Shown here piece after piece: positions 1-8,524 of a DNA stretch of 64,000 nt. Origin of the DNA: Paraburkholderia phenazinium (lineage in GTDB: Bacteria; Pseudomonadota; Gammaproteobacteria; Burkholderiales; Burkholderiaceae); the NCBI RefSeq assembly GCF_900100735.1, contig NZ_FNCJ01000005.1, positions 372,001 to 436,000 on the forward strand, given 5' to 3'. The notes under the pieces are model-generated. The model worked only from the letters and a program-made list of their open reading frames with translations. It searched no databases and was not told the DNA's origin. The number at the start of each line of letters is the position of its first letter. Within the stretch, counting starts at the first letter, position 1. The translations under genes and the position numbers were made by a program.

Positions 1-145
1 CGAGCACCGAGCTTGCCCACGCGAGGCGCGGCGCGACGAGGCCGAGCACGAGCGACGAGGCGCCGGCGCGCAGAATCTGCCGGCGCCGCCAGTTGTGTGA
101 CGCGGTAGCGGCGGACTCGATCGAGCGAAATGGTTTGATTAACAT
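1..145 (-). CDS. amiC: N-acetylmuramoyl-L-alanine amidase AmiC, N-terminal fragment
   Basis: Only the first ~48 codons lie in the window; the gene continues past base 1. The ATG at 145 overlaps the tsaE stop codon (139-141), so the two are probably translationally coupled; an in-frame ATG at 157 is an alternative. The visible N terminus has a twin-arginine-type export signal: a basic NWRRRQ stretch followed by a hydrophobic segment (SSLVLGLVAPRLAWA). No catalytic domain is visible. The AmiC assignment rests on the Tat signal and on the usual betaproteobacterial tsaE-amiC gene order, where the product is a periplasmic zinc amidase that splits septal peptidoglycan at division. Confidence 0.65.
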   Translation of the reverse strand, partial: MLIKPFRSIESAATASHNWRRRQILRAGASSLVLGLVAPRLAWASSVL

Positions 146-699
146 CTTTCTAGACATGCTTTTCCTGATTCGCTGAACGCCCGGGCAATCAGCAGCCGGC
201 CGTCGCCGTCGACATCGAGCGAGAAAACAAGATCCGGCACGCCTAGCAGGCCGCCCGCGCGTTGCGGCCATTCGACGAGGCAAATTGCGCCGCTGTCGAA
301 GTACTCGCGAAAGCCGGCGTCGGCCCATTCAGCCGGATCGGTGAAACGGTACAGATCGAAGTGATAGAGCTCAAGTTCCCCGTCGGGTCTTTCAACCGCG
401 TAGGGTTCGACTAGCGTATAGGTAGGACTGCGCACGCGTCCGGTGTGTCCGAGGCCGCGTAGCGTGGCGCGCACGAGGGTGGTTTTGCCGGCGCCGAGGT
501 CGCCGGTCAATTGCACCTGCAGGCCCTGGAAAGTAGCGCTGCTGCTGGCTGCCCGGTGCGCAGCGAGGCGCACACTCTCGATCGCTTCGGCGAAGCGCAC
601 GCCGAACGCGTTGGTGGCGGCTTCGTCTGCGAGCGCAAAGTGACGCTCGAGCAGGACGGCGGCGGATGGTTGGATCGAGAGATCGGAGTTGTCGGGCAT
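139..699 (-). CDS. tsaE: tRNA threonylcarbamoyladenosine biosynthesis ATPase TsaE
   Basis: A 186-residue P-loop ATPase of the TsaE (YjeE) family, which works with TsaB and TsaD in forming the t6A base at position 37 of ANN-decoding tRNAs. The Walker A motif GDLGAGKTT is near residue 66, followed by the family motif SPTYTLVEPY and the YHFDLYR segment. The gene is slightly longer than E. coli TsaE because of an N-terminal extension. It is divergent from queG with only 14-17 bases between starts, so each promoter must overlap the other gene. Its stop overlaps the amiC start. Confidence 0.93.
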   Translation of the reverse strand: MPDNSDLSIQPSAAVLLERHFALADEAATNAFGVRFAEAIESVRLAAHRAASSSATFQGLQVQLTGDLGAGKTTLVRATLRGLGHTGRVRSPTYTLVEPYAVERPDGELELYHFDLYRFTDPAEWADAGFREYFDSGAICLVEWPQRAGGLLGVPDLVFSLDVDGDGRLLIARAFSESGKACLERC

Positions 700-704
700 T
701 CTCG

Positions 705-710
705 TAAAAT
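705..710 (+). promoter_or_regulatory. candidate -10 box of queG
   Basis: TAAAAT ending 6 bases before the queG ATG, which places the predicted transcription start at or next to the start codon. No good -35 is visible. It overlaps the 5' flank of tsaE on the other strand. Confidence 0.35.
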
Positions 711-716
711 GGCGTG

Positions 717-1973
717 ATGAACCGAAGTCTGGAGTCCCCCGTTTCCTGCACGCCTGCGTCCGATGACGCTGCGCGTGCCACGCGTCACCTCGATGAGGCG
801 GCGCTGGCGGCGCTTGCCCTGCGCATCAAAACGTGGGGCCGCGAACTGGGTTTCGGGGCGGTCGGTATCAGCGACACCGATCTCTCCGCTGCCGAGGCGG
901 GTCTCGCTGCTTGGCTTGAAGAGGGCTGCCACGGCGAGATGGATTATATGGCCAAACATGGGATGAAACGCGCCCGCCCCGCAGAGCTTGTGGCCCACAC
1001 GCGACGGGTCATCAGCGCGCGGATGGCCTATTTGCCCGCTGATTTGCCGGCGCATTTTCCGGCTAAGGCGGAGGGTGGAAAGCTGGGCGAAAGCGCGCAG
1101 CCGGAATCGCGCAACTGGCGTGCCGACGAACATGCGCGGCTTGCCGACCCGTCCGCCGCGGTCGTCTCGATCTACGCGCGGGGCCGCGACTATCACAAGG
1201 TGATGCGCAACCGCCTGCAACAGCTCGCCGAGCGAATCGAAGCGGAAATCGGCGCTTACGGGTACCGCGTCTTCACTGATTCGGCCCCAGTCCTCGAGGT
1301 CGAGCTCGCGCAGAAAGCCGGCATCGGCTGGCGCGGCAAGCACACGCTGTTGCTGCAACGAGACGCTGGCTCGCTGTTCTTTCTCGGCGAAATCTACGTG
1401 GATGTGCCGCTGCCGACCGACGCCGAGACCGCGCCCGCCGAGGCCCCGGAAACGCCGGGCGCGCATTGCGGCAGTTGTACGCGTTGTATCGATGCCTGCC
1501 CGACGGGCGCGATCGTCGCGCCTTACAAGGTGGACGCGCGCCGTTGCATCTCCTATCTGACCATCGAACTGAAAGGCAGCATTCCGCTGGATTTGCGGCC
1601 GCTGATCGGTAATCGTGTGTATGGCTGCGACGATTGCCAGCTCGTCTGTCCGTGGAACAAGTTTGCCAAGGCGGCGCCGGTTGCCGATTTCGACGTTCGG
1701 CATGGCCTCGATCGCGCGACGCTGGTCGAGCTATTCGACTGGAGTGCCGACGATTTCGATACGCGCATGCAGGGCAGCGCGATTCGGCGCATCGGCTACG
1801 AATCCTGGCTGCGCAATCTCGCGGTCGGCATGGGCAATGCACTGCGAGCGGATCCGGCGAGCCTTGCCGGCGATGCGCGTGCGGCGATTGTCGAGGCTTT
1901 GCGCCGGCGCCTGGACGATCCGTCGGCGCTGGTGCGCGAACACGTCGAATGGGCGCTTGAGGCGGCAGCTTGA
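717..1973 (+). CDS. queG: epoxyqueuosine reductase QueG
   Basis: Cobalamin and Fe-S enzyme that reduces epoxyqueuosine to queuosine in tRNA, the last step of queuosine synthesis. About 418 residues. Two ferredoxin-type clusters are visible: CGSCTRCIDACPTGAI and, further on, CDDCQLVCPWNK. The C-terminal part, after the second cluster, is HEAT-repeat-like. ATG at 717 is preferred; a GTG lies in frame at 714. A TAAAAT box at 705-710 sits 6 bases before the ATG, so the mRNA may be leaderless. Divergent from tsaE. Confidence 0.93.
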   Translation: MNRSLESPVSCTPASDDAARATRHLDEAALAALALRIKTWGRELGFGAVGISDTDLSAAEAGLAAWLEEGCHGEMDYMAKHGMKRARPAELVAHTRRVISARMAYLPADLPAHFPAKAEGGKLGESAQPESRNWRADEHARLADPSAAVVSIYARGRDYHKVMRNRLQQLAERIEAEIGAYGYRVFTDSAPVLEVELAQKAGIGWRGKHTLLLQRDAGSLFFLGEIYVDVPLPTDAETAPAEAPETPGAHCGSCTRCIDACPTGAIVAPYKVDARRCISYLTIELKGSIPLDLRPLIGNRVYGCDDCQLVCPWNKFAKAAPVADFDVRHGLDRATLVELFDWSADDFDTRMQGSAIRRIGYESWLRNLAVGMGNALRADPASLAGDARAAIVEALRRRLDDPSALVREHVEWALEAAA

Positions 1974-2060
1974 AGCCCGGCAAGCAGGCGGCGTACAGTA
2001 GCGGGGTACCGGTGCGGCAGCGGGCCGCGTCCGGGTTGGTTAAGCAAATCGGGCCAGCAC

Positions 2061-2534
2061 ATGATGTTCAACGCAGTGATCGACGCGCCGTTCGGCAAGG
2101 TCGGCATCCGTCTCGAAGCCGACACAGTGCGCGAGATCGTCTATTTGCCGGATTCGGTGGACAACGTCGCACCGGATAGTCCGCTTGCCAAAGAGGCCGC
2201 GCAGCAGATCGAGCGTTATCTCGAGCGCGCCTCGGCCGGCTTCGACCTGCCGCTGGCTGCGGTCGGCACCGCGTTTCAGCGGCGCGTGTGGGCGGCGATC
2301 AGCGAAATCCCGCCGGGTGTCGTGCTGACCTATGGACAGCTCGCGAGGCAGGTGGGCAGCGTGCCGCGAGCGGTCGGTCAGGCGTGCGGCTCGAACTATT
2401 TCCCGCTGGTGATTCCGTGTCACCGCGTGGTGGCGTCGAACGGCATTGGCGGCTTCGCGCATCATGCGGGCGAGAATTTTTTCCGTGACGTGAAGCGCTG
2501 GCTGCTGGCGCACGAAGGCGTGCCCTACGCATGA
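2061..2534 (+). CDS. ogt: methylated-DNA--protein-cysteine methyltransferase
   Basis: 157-residue suicide DNA repair enzyme that takes the alkyl group from O6-alkylguanine onto its active-site cysteine. The signature PCHRVV, with the acceptor Cys, and the preceding wing-helix residues (GTAFQRRVWAAISEIPPG, TYGQLAR) are all present. The N-terminal ribonuclease-like domain is short, as in Ogt. The start is ATGATG at 2061. Its TGA stop overlaps the ATG of xerD by four bases (ATGA), suggesting coupled translation. Confidence 0.93.
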   Translation: MMFNAVIDAPFGKVGIRLEADTVREIVYLPDSVDNVAPDSPLAKEAAQQIERYLERASAGFDLPLAAVGTAFQRRVWAAISEIPPGVVLTYGQLARQVGSVPRAVGQACGSNYFPLVIPCHRVVASNGIGGFAHHAGENFFRDVKRWLLAHEGVPYA

Positions 2535-3466
2535 GCGACACCATTCTTGTTGATTCCCCCGCGGTGTCACCGCTGGTTGTGGCGAGCAACGCCTCGATCG
2601 ATGCGTTCTGCGACGCGCTGTGGCTCGAACACGGCCTGTCGCGCAATACGCTCGATGCTTACCGGCGCGATTTGCGTCTGTTCTGCGAATGGCTTGCGCA
2701 GAGCCGCAATACTTCGCTCGATACGGCGAGTGAAGCGGATCTCACCGCGTATAGCGTGGTGCGGCAGAAGGATAAGTCGACTTCGTCGAACCGGCGCCTC
2801 TCGGTGTTCCGGCGCTACTACGCGTGGGCCGTGCGTGAGCATCGTGCCCAGGTGGACCCGACGCTGCGTATTCGCTCGGCCAAACAGCCGGCGCGCTTTC
2901 CGGCGACGCTCAGCGAAGCCCAGGTCGAAGCATTGCTCGGCGCGCCGGATATCGACACGCCGCTCGGCCTGCGCGACCGCACGATGCTCGAACTGATGTA
3001 CGCGAGCGGCCTGCGCGTCACCGAACTGGTCACCCTGAAAACCGTTGAAGTGGGCCTCAATGAAGGCGTCGTGCGGGTGATGGGCAAGGGTTCGAAGGAG
3101 CGCCTGATTCCGTTCGGCGAGGAGGCGCACGCGTGGATCGAGCGCTATCTGCGCGAGGCGCGTCCGGCGCTGCTGGGTGCCCGTGCGACCGATGCGCTGT
3201 TTGTGACCACTCGCGCCGAAGGCATGACGCGCCAGCAGTTCTGGAACATCATCAAGCGCCACGCCGCGGCTGCCGAGGTGCATGCGCCGCTCTCGCCGCA
3301 TACCTTGCGCCACGCGTTCGCCACACATTTGTTAAATCACGGTGCGGATCTGCGCGTGGTGCAACTGCTGCTGGGTCACACGGATATTTCGACTACGCAG
3401 ATCTATACGCACGTCGCGCGGGAGCGGCTGAAGTCGCTGCATGCGGCGCATCACCCGCGCGGGTGA
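2531..3466 (+). CDS. xerD: site-specific tyrosine recombinase XerD
   Basis: 311-residue tyrosine recombinase that, with XerC, resolves chromosome dimers at dif. The N-terminal SAM-like core-binding domain spans roughly residues 20-110. The catalytic domain carries Arg in ASGLRVTELV, Lys in GKGSKERLIP, HTLRHAFATHLL, GHTDISTT and the nucleophile in TQIYTHV. Its length and its place in the ogt-xerD operon mark it as the housekeeping enzyme, not a phage integrase. The last codons form a 16-bp palindrome (3451-3466). It is convergent with the acyl-CoA ligase. Confidence 0.94.
   Translation: MSDTILVDSPAVSPLVVASNASIDAFCDALWLEHGLSRNTLDAYRRDLRLFCEWLAQSRNTSLDTASEADLTAYSVVRQKDKSTSSNRRLSVFRRYYAWAVREHRAQVDPTLRIRSAKQPARFPATLSEAQVEALLGAPDIDTPLGLRDRTMLELMYASGLRVTELVTLKTVEVGLNEGVVRVMGKGSKERLIPFGEEAHAWIERYLREARPALLGARATDALFVTTRAEGMTRQQFWNIIKRHAAAAEVHAPLSPHTLRHAFATHLLNHGADLRVVQLLLGHTDISTTQIYTHVARERLKSLHAAHHPRG
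3451..3466. repeat. perfect palindrome over the xerD stop codon
   Basis: TCACCCGCGCGGGTGA is self-complementary and ends with the xerD stop. It could fold as a six-pair stem with a four-base loop. No T-run follows, so it is not a classical terminator, but it lies between convergent genes. Confidence 0.5.
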
Positions 3467-3540
3467 GCGTGGCTGAGAGCGGGTGGCCGCCGTGGTGAGA
3501 AAGCGCGGCTGCGTCCGGGCTTGCACGTGGGTCTCTCCGT

Positions 3541-5103
3541 TTAAACCAAGTCGCGCAACCGGTGCTTGAGGATCTTGCCAGTTGACGCAGCCGGCAGCGC
3601 TGCGAGCGGGCGTACCTCGGCGGGACGCTTATACGGTGCGAGACGTTTACCGCACCAGGCGATCAACTCAGCCGGCGTGACCTTGGCGCCGGTCTTCAAT
3701 TCGACGAAGGCGATCACTTCCTCGTTGCCTTCGACCGCGCGTCCGATCACCGCTGATTGCACGACCTCCGGGTGAGCGTTAAGCACATGCTCGACTTCCG
3801 CCGGATAGACGTTGAAGCCCGAGCGGATGATCAACTCCTTGCTGCGCCCGGCGATATGCAACGCGCCGTCGGCGTCCTGGCGCGCTAGATCGCCGGTTTT
3901 GAGCCAGCCGTCTCCGGTGACTGTTGCGCGGGTCTGCTCCGGATCGCGGTAGTAGCCGAGCATGACGTTCGGACCACGCACCCACAACTCGCCAATCTCG
4001 CCTTGCGCGACCTCCATGCCTTCGGCGCCCACGAAGCGCACCTCGATGCCCGGAATCGCCTGGCCGACGGAGCAGTCGCTGCGCGGCGCGTCGAGCATGG
4101 TTTGAGCGACCGTCGGGCTGCTCTCGGTCATGCCATAGCCGTTGTGCAGCGTCGTGCCATAGACGCTTTCGACATGGGCCTTGAGCGCCGCGTCGAGCGG
4201 CGACCCGCCCGAATAGGCGAAGCGCAAATGCGGCGCGGACCACGCATGGCCGTGGCTTTGCAGATGCTCGAGCAGCTTGGCGTGCATGGCAGGGACACCT
4301 TGCAAAATCGACACACGCTCTTCCGCGAGGGCGCGGCGTACCGCTTCCGGCGCGAAACGCGGTGCGAGCCGCAGAGTGGCGCCCGCATACAGGCTGCCGA
4401 GGCACACCGAGGCGAAGCCGTAGACGTGCGACATGGGCAGGACGGCGTACACCACGTCGTCCGGGCCGACACGCCGCAGGCCGCTCGAAATCGCCGCGAT
4501 AAACAGCAGGTTGCGGTGCGACAGCATCACACCTTTCGGTGCGCCGGTGGTACCGGTGGTGTAGATCAGCGCGGCGCATTGGCGCTCGCTGGCCTGCTCG
4601 ACTGGCTCCGCTGTGACGGATGCGTCCGTGGTGTAAGCCCACGCGCCGATATCCGGCGTGAGCGCGGGCGCTGCCACGGCGCCATGGCGTTGCGCATGCT
4701 GCTGCGCGTCGGGCGAGCTTTCGACGGCATAGGCCACGAGGCGTGGCTGGGCGTGCGCGCGGATCGCGTCGAGTTCGGCGGCGGACAGGCGCGCATTCGA
4801 CACCAGCGCCCACGCGTCGAGCTGCGCGGTGGCGAACAGCAGCACGACCTGCGCGACGCTATTTTCCGCGACGATCATCACCCGGTCACCGCCGCGCACA
4901 CCCCGTTCGCGCAGCAGCGCCGCGGTCGCGTTCACGGCCTCGAGCAGTTGTGCGCTCGTCAGCCGGCGCGCGTCTTCGATCAGCGCGACATGCTGCGGAT
5001 CGCGCGTTGCGACCAGCACCGGAATCTCGGCAATACGGTGCGGTAACGCGGCGAGCAGATCAGGCACGTGGATGGCGCTGCGCGCAAGCGGGTCGTGGGT
5101 CAA
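3541..5103 (-). CDS. AMP-dependent acyl-CoA synthetase/ligase
   Basis: Member of the adenylate-forming (ANL) family that activates a carboxylic acid to acyl-CoA through an acyl-AMP. Visible motifs are the P-loop-like YTTGTTGAPKGVMLSH, GYGMTESSP, the hinge region KTGDLARQDADG and the C-terminal lysine motif LPAASTGKILKHR. The open frame extends to 5199, but that would overlap the divergent ybaK promoter. A TTG at 5103 has AGGGAG six bases upstream (5110-5115) and gives a 520-residue protein, a normal family length. The substrate cannot be read from sequence; medium- or long-chain fatty acids or aryl acids are possible. Confidence 0.85.
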   Translation of the reverse strand: MTHDPLARSAIHVPDLLAALPHRIAEIPVLVATRDPQHVALIEDARRLTSAQLLEAVNATAALLRERGVRGGDRVMIVAENSVAQVVLLFATAQLDAWALVSNARLSAAELDAIRAHAQPRLVAYAVESSPDAQQHAQRHGAVAAPALTPDIGAWAYTTDASVTAEPVEQASERQCAALIYTTGTTGAPKGVMLSHRNLLFIAAISSGLRRVGPDDVVYAVLPMSHVYGFASVCLGSLYAGATLRLAPRFAPEAVRRALAEERVSILQGVPAMHAKLLEHLQSHGHAWSAPHLRFAYSGGSPLDAALKAHVESVYGTTLHNGYGMTESSPTVAQTMLDAPRSDCSVGQAIPGIEVRFVGAEGMEVAQGEIGELWVRGPNVMLGYYRDPEQTRATVTGDGWLKTGDLARQDADGALHIAGRSKELIIRSGFNVYPAEVEHVLNAHPEVVQSAVIGRAVEGNEEVIAFVELKTGAKVTPAELIAWCGKRLAPYKRPAEVRPLAALPAASTGKILKHRLRDLV

Positions 5104-5230
5104 CGCTGTCTCCCTGAAACATTGGGGTGCCCGCACGCGCTGCGCACGGTGATTTTCGAACGATCGTGCCACAGCCGCCAGGGGCGCACAATTGGCCATT
5201 CGGCAAATAGCCGTTGCGCGAAGTCGCCAT

Positions 5231-5236
5231 TACAAT
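5231..5236 (+). promoter_or_regulatory. candidate -10 box of ybaK
   Basis: TACAAT, 6 bases before the ATG at 5243. The -35 region is poor. It has the same distance to the start codon as the boxes of queG and clpS. Confidence 0.35.
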
Positions 5237-5242
5237 GCGCCG

Positions 5243-5734
5243 ATGAGCAAATCCAGACACGTCTCCGAAACCCCCGCAACGCAGTTTCTGCGCCGCCATG
5301 GGGTCGCCTTCGGGGAGCATCCTTACGATTATGTCGAGCACGGCGGCACCGCGGAATCGGCGCGTCAGCTCGGCGTGGACGAGCATCAGGTCGTCAAGAC
5401 GCTGGTGATGGAAGACGAGCACGCCAAGCCGCTGATCGTGCTGATGCACGGCGACCGCACCGTCTCCACCAAGAACCTCGCACGGCAGATCGGCGCCAAG
5501 CGTGTCGAGCCGTGCAAGCCCGAGGTGGCGAACCGGCATTCGGGCTACCTGATCGGCGGTACCTCGCCATTCGGCACCCGCAAGGCGATGCCGGTGTATG
5601 TGGAGTCGAGTATTCTCGAACTCGAGAATATCTGGCTGAATGGCGGGCGGCGTGGGTTCCTCGTCAGCATCGCGCCGGCCGTGCTCACCGGGTTGCTGGA
5701 GGCGAAACCGGTGCAATGCGCGAGCGTGGACTGA
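5243..5734 (+). CDS. ybaK: YbaK/EbsC-type Cys-tRNA(Pro) deacylase
   Basis: 163-residue editing-domain protein of the YbaK/INS family, which hydrolyses cysteine wrongly attached to tRNA-Pro. Family features are visible: VKTLVMEDEHAKPLIVLMHGD, the central lysine, and the GGTSPFGTRKAMPVYVE segment. The frame opens at 5192, but the ATG at 5243 (MSKSRHVSE) matches the family N terminus. A TACAAT box at 5231-5236 is 6 bases upstream, so the message may be leaderless. Confidence 0.88.
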   Translation: MSKSRHVSETPATQFLRRHGVAFGEHPYDYVEHGGTAESARQLGVDEHQVVKTLVMEDEHAKPLIVLMHGDRTVSTKNLARQIGAKRVEPCKPEVANRHSGYLIGGTSPFGTRKAMPVYVESSILELENIWLNGGRRGFLVSIAPAVLTGLLEAKPVQCASVD

Positions 5735-6019
5735 GCTGCCTGAGAGCGCTGGCTGCTGGCGCCGCTCGGCAGACGCGGGTACATAAACCTGAAGCAGGGC
5801 GGGGTTTGCCAGGGGGCAGCAAGCCTGTCGCTGCGCCAAGCCCGCCGAATGGGGGAGGGCAAACCCGAGGTCCCCGGCGTTTTCTGGGCAACCCTCTACA
5901 AAAGTGGCTGGCCGTGGCGGGCCGGTTCGGTAGAATGTTCGCCGTTTCGTTCGTGCTGTGGGGTGCGTGTTGTACCTGATGCACCTGTTGCGCTTTCCGA
6001 TACCTATAAGAGTCCCCAG

Positions 6020-6655
6020 ATGCAAAACCTGATCGTCGCCGTCGTCGCCTATCTGATCGGTTCGGTGTCGTTTGCCGTGATCGTCAGTTCCGTGATGGGG
6101 CTGGCCGACCCGCGCTCGTACGGCTCGAAGAATCCCGGCGCTACCAATGTTCTGAGAAGCGGCAACAAGACGGCCGCGATTCTCACGCTGATCGGCGACG
6201 CGTTCAAGGGCTGGCTTGCCGTCTGGCTCGTCAGCCACTTCGGCGCGCACTACGGCCTCGACGATACGGCGATTGCGCTAGCCTCGATTGCCGTGTTCCT
6301 CGGCCACCTGTATCCGGTGTTCTTCCGCTTCAAGGGCGGCAAGGGTGTCGCGACGGCCGCGGGCGTGCTGCTCGCCATCAACCCGGTGCTCGGCATTGCC
6401 ACCCTGCTGACCTGGTTGATCGTCGCGTTCTTCACCCGCTATTCGTCGCTTGCGGCGCTTGCGGCGGCAGTATTCGCGCCGCTGTTCGACGGCTTCCTGT
6501 TCGGCGCGAACATCATCGCACTGGCCATCGTCGCCATGAGCTCACTGCTGATCTGGCGCCATCGCAGCAACATCGCCAAGCTGATGGCCGGCCAGGAAAG
6601 CCGTATTGGCGGCAAGAAGAAGGACGAGGCGCAAACGTCTGCCAAGCGGCACTGA
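6020..6655 (+). CDS. plsY: glycerol-3-phosphate acyltransferase PlsY
   Basis: 211-residue inner-membrane enzyme that transfers acyl from acyl-phosphate to glycerol-3-phosphate, the first step of phospholipid synthesis. Conserved loops are visible: [12 protein letters not shown] near residue 35, GDAFKG, and [17 protein letters not shown] near residue 95. About five hydrophobic helices are present, with a basic C terminus (GGKKKDEAQ). The ATG at 6020 gives the family N terminus ([16 protein letters not shown]); the upstream part of the open frame is not membrane-like. A TAGAAT at 5931-5936 could be part of its promoter. Confidence 0.94.
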   Translation: MQNLIVAVVAYLIGSVSFAVIVSSVMGLADPRSYGSKNPGATNVLRSGNKTAAILTLIGDAFKGWLAVWLVSHFGAHYGLDDTAIALASIAVFLGHLYPVFFRFKGGKGVATAAGVLLAINPVLGIATLLTWLIVAFFTRYSSLAALAAAVFAPLFDGFLFGANIIALAIVAMSSLLIWRHRSNIAKLMAGQESRIGGKKKDEAQTSAKRH

Positions 6656-6718
6656 GTTCGGCGAGCCGCTGAGTCGAATGCGGGCGCGGGGGCCTCTGGC
6701 GCCCCGCACCTGACCGCG

Positions 6719-7204
6719 TTAGTCGCGGAAGTTGTTGAAGTCGAGCGGCGTATCCGTGACATCCTTGCGCAGCAGCGCAATCACGCTCTGCAGGTCGTCG
6801 CGCTTGGTGCCGTTCACGCGTACCGCATCGCCCTGGATGCTCGCCTGCACCTTGATCTTGCTGTCTTTCACGAGCCTGACGATTTTCTTCGCCAGATCGC
6901 CCGACACGCCTTTCTTCACGGTGACAACCTGCTTGACCTTGTCGCCGCCGATCTTCTCGATCTTGCCGTAGTCGAGGAAGCGCACGTCCACGTTGCGCTT
7001 GGCCATTTTCGACACCATCACGTCCTTGACCTGACCCAGCTTGAAGTCGTCGTCGGCGTAGAGCGTGAGCTCGTGCTCCTTGTGCTCGACGCGCGCGTCC
7101 GACCCCTTGAAGTCGAAGCGGGTGGAAATTTCCTTGTTGGACTGCTCGATCGCGTTCTTGACTTCGATCATGTTGGCTTCGCAGACGACGTCAAACGATG
7201 GCAT
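6719..7204 (-). CDS. yajQ: YajQ family nucleotide-binding protein
   Basis: 161-residue protein of the YajQ (DUF520) family. Members bind nucleotides, and the Xanthomonas homologue is reported as a c-di-GMP effector. The start is [18 protein letters not shown] at 7204; the longer frame to 7276 would run into the murB promoter. The conserved FDFKGSDA and the C-terminal [16 protein letters not shown] are intact. It is divergent from murB and convergent with plsY. Confidence 0.92.
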   Translation of the reverse strand: MPSFDVVCEANMIEVKNAIEQSNKEISTRFDFKGSDARVEHKEHELTLYADDDFKLGQVKDVMVSKMAKRNVDVRFLDYGKIEKIGGDKVKQVVTVKKGVSGDLAKKIVRLVKDSKIKVQASIQGDAVRVNGTKRDDLQSVIALLRKDVTDTPLDFNNFRD

Positions 7205-7368
7205 TGCTCTCTCCCAATAGTGCTGCGGTGCCTGGCGCCGCCGGACGGCTGCGCACGACGCACTCGCTATAATCACGAACCGGACGTCATTTTACCGACG
7301 CCTTTCTCTTTTGCCCAAGGCCGCTGCGCATTACCGCCCGGCCTGCCGCAGACGGCCCTCACATTCCG

Positions 7369-8418
7369 ATGTCCCTGATGTCCCAGTCCGACTCCACTGT
7401 TTTCCTGAACCAGTATCCGCTCAAGGCCCACAACACCTTTGGCTTCGATGTCCGCGCGCGGTTCGCGTGCCGCCTCGAGCGCGAGGACCAACTGCTGGCC
7501 GCCGTGCGCGATCCGCGAGTCGCGGGCCTGCCCCGTCTGGTACTGGGCGGCGGCAGCAATGTCGTGCTGAGCGGTGACTTCGAGGGCCTCGTGTTGCTGG
7601 TGGCGCTCTCCGGCCGGCGTCTTGTGCGTGAAGACGACTACGCGTGGTACGTCGAAGCGGCCGCCGGCGAAAACTGGCACGACTTCGTGGCCTGGACGCT
7701 CGCGCAGGACATGCCCGGGCTCGAAAACCTCGCGCTGATTCCGGGGACGGTGGGCGCCGCGCCGATCCAGAACATCGGCGCCTACGGCCTGGAAATGTGC
7801 GAACGCTTTGCGTCGCTGCGCGCCGTGGAGCTGGCGAGCGGCGAAGTGCACGAACTCGACGCGGCGGCCTGCCGCTTCGGCTATCGCGACAGTTTCTTCA
7901 AACGCGAAGGGCGTGACCGCTTTGTGATCACGTCGGTTACCTTCCGCTTGCCGAAGGTGTGGGTGCCGCGCGCGAGCTATGCGGACATCGCGCGCGAACT
8001 GGCCGCCGAGGGTCATGGTGACACATCGCCGAGCGCGCAGGCGATTTTCGACGCAGTCGTGGCGGTGCGGCGCGCGAAACTGCCTGACCCGGCGCAACTG
8101 GGCAATGCGGGGAGCTTCTTCAAGAATCCGGTGATCGACGCGGCGCAGTTCGAAGCCTTGCAGCGCCGCGAGCCGGAGGTGGTGTCGTACCGGCAGGCCG
8201 ACGGGGCGGTGAAGCTCGCGGCGGGCTGGTTGATCGACCGCTGCGGCTGGAAGGGGCGCGCGATGGGCGCGGCGGCCGTGCATGACCGGCAGGCGCTGGT
8301 GCTGGTGAATCGCGGCGGGGCGAGCGGGGCGGAGATACTGGCGCTGGCGCAGGCGATTCAGCACGATGTGCGCGAGCGCTTTGGGGTCGAGCTGGAGGCG
8401 GAGCCGGTTTGTTTGTAG
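7369..8418 (+). CDS. murB: UDP-N-acetylenolpyruvoylglucosamine reductase MurB
   Basis: 349-residue FAD enzyme that reduces UDP-GlcNAc-enolpyruvate to UDP-MurNAc with NADPH, the second committed step of peptidoglycan synthesis. The N terminus has the MurB FAD-binding signature ([45 protein letters not shown]). The C-terminal catalytic region has the serine of NAGSFFKNP and ends with a conserved Glu ([10 protein letters not shown]). A TATAAT lies upstream at 7268-7273. A strong bidirectional terminator follows at 8457-8495. A second ATG at 7378 is possible. Confidence 0.94.
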   Translation: MSLMSQSDSTVFLNQYPLKAHNTFGFDVRARFACRLEREDQLLAAVRDPRVAGLPRLVLGGGSNVVLSGDFEGLVLLVALSGRRLVREDDYAWYVEAAAGENWHDFVAWTLAQDMPGLENLALIPGTVGAAPIQNIGAYGLEMCERFASLRAVELASGEVHELDAAACRFGYRDSFFKREGRDRFVITSVTFRLPKVWVPRASYADIARELAAEGHGDTSPSAQAIFDAVVAVRRAKLPDPAQLGNAGSFFKNPVIDAAQFEALQRREPEVVSYRQADGAVKLAAGWLIDRCGWKGRAMGAAAVHDRQALVLVNRGGASGAEILALAQAIQHDVRERFGVELEAEPVCL

Positions 8419-8456
8419 GTGCCGCTGGGCGGGGCTGAGAGTTCGTCGCAAGAAAT

Positions 8457-8495
8457 AAAAAAGGCGCCAGGATTGATGATCCTGGCGCCTTTTTT
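8457..8495. terminator. bidirectional Rho-independent terminator, murB/argF
   Basis: Perfect 11-bp stem GGCGCCAGGAT (8463-8473) with ATCCTGGCGCC (8479-8489) around a 5-base loop, flanked by A6 on the left and T6 on the right. It serves both convergent genes. Confidence 0.92.
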
Positions 8496-8524
8496 CTGGC
8501 CGTTAGCTTGAAGGTTTGGGCCGC

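Noticed and set aside
2531-3466. phage integrase
   Set aside because: The recombinase has XerD length and motifs and sits in the ogt operon. No other phage gene or att repeat was found.
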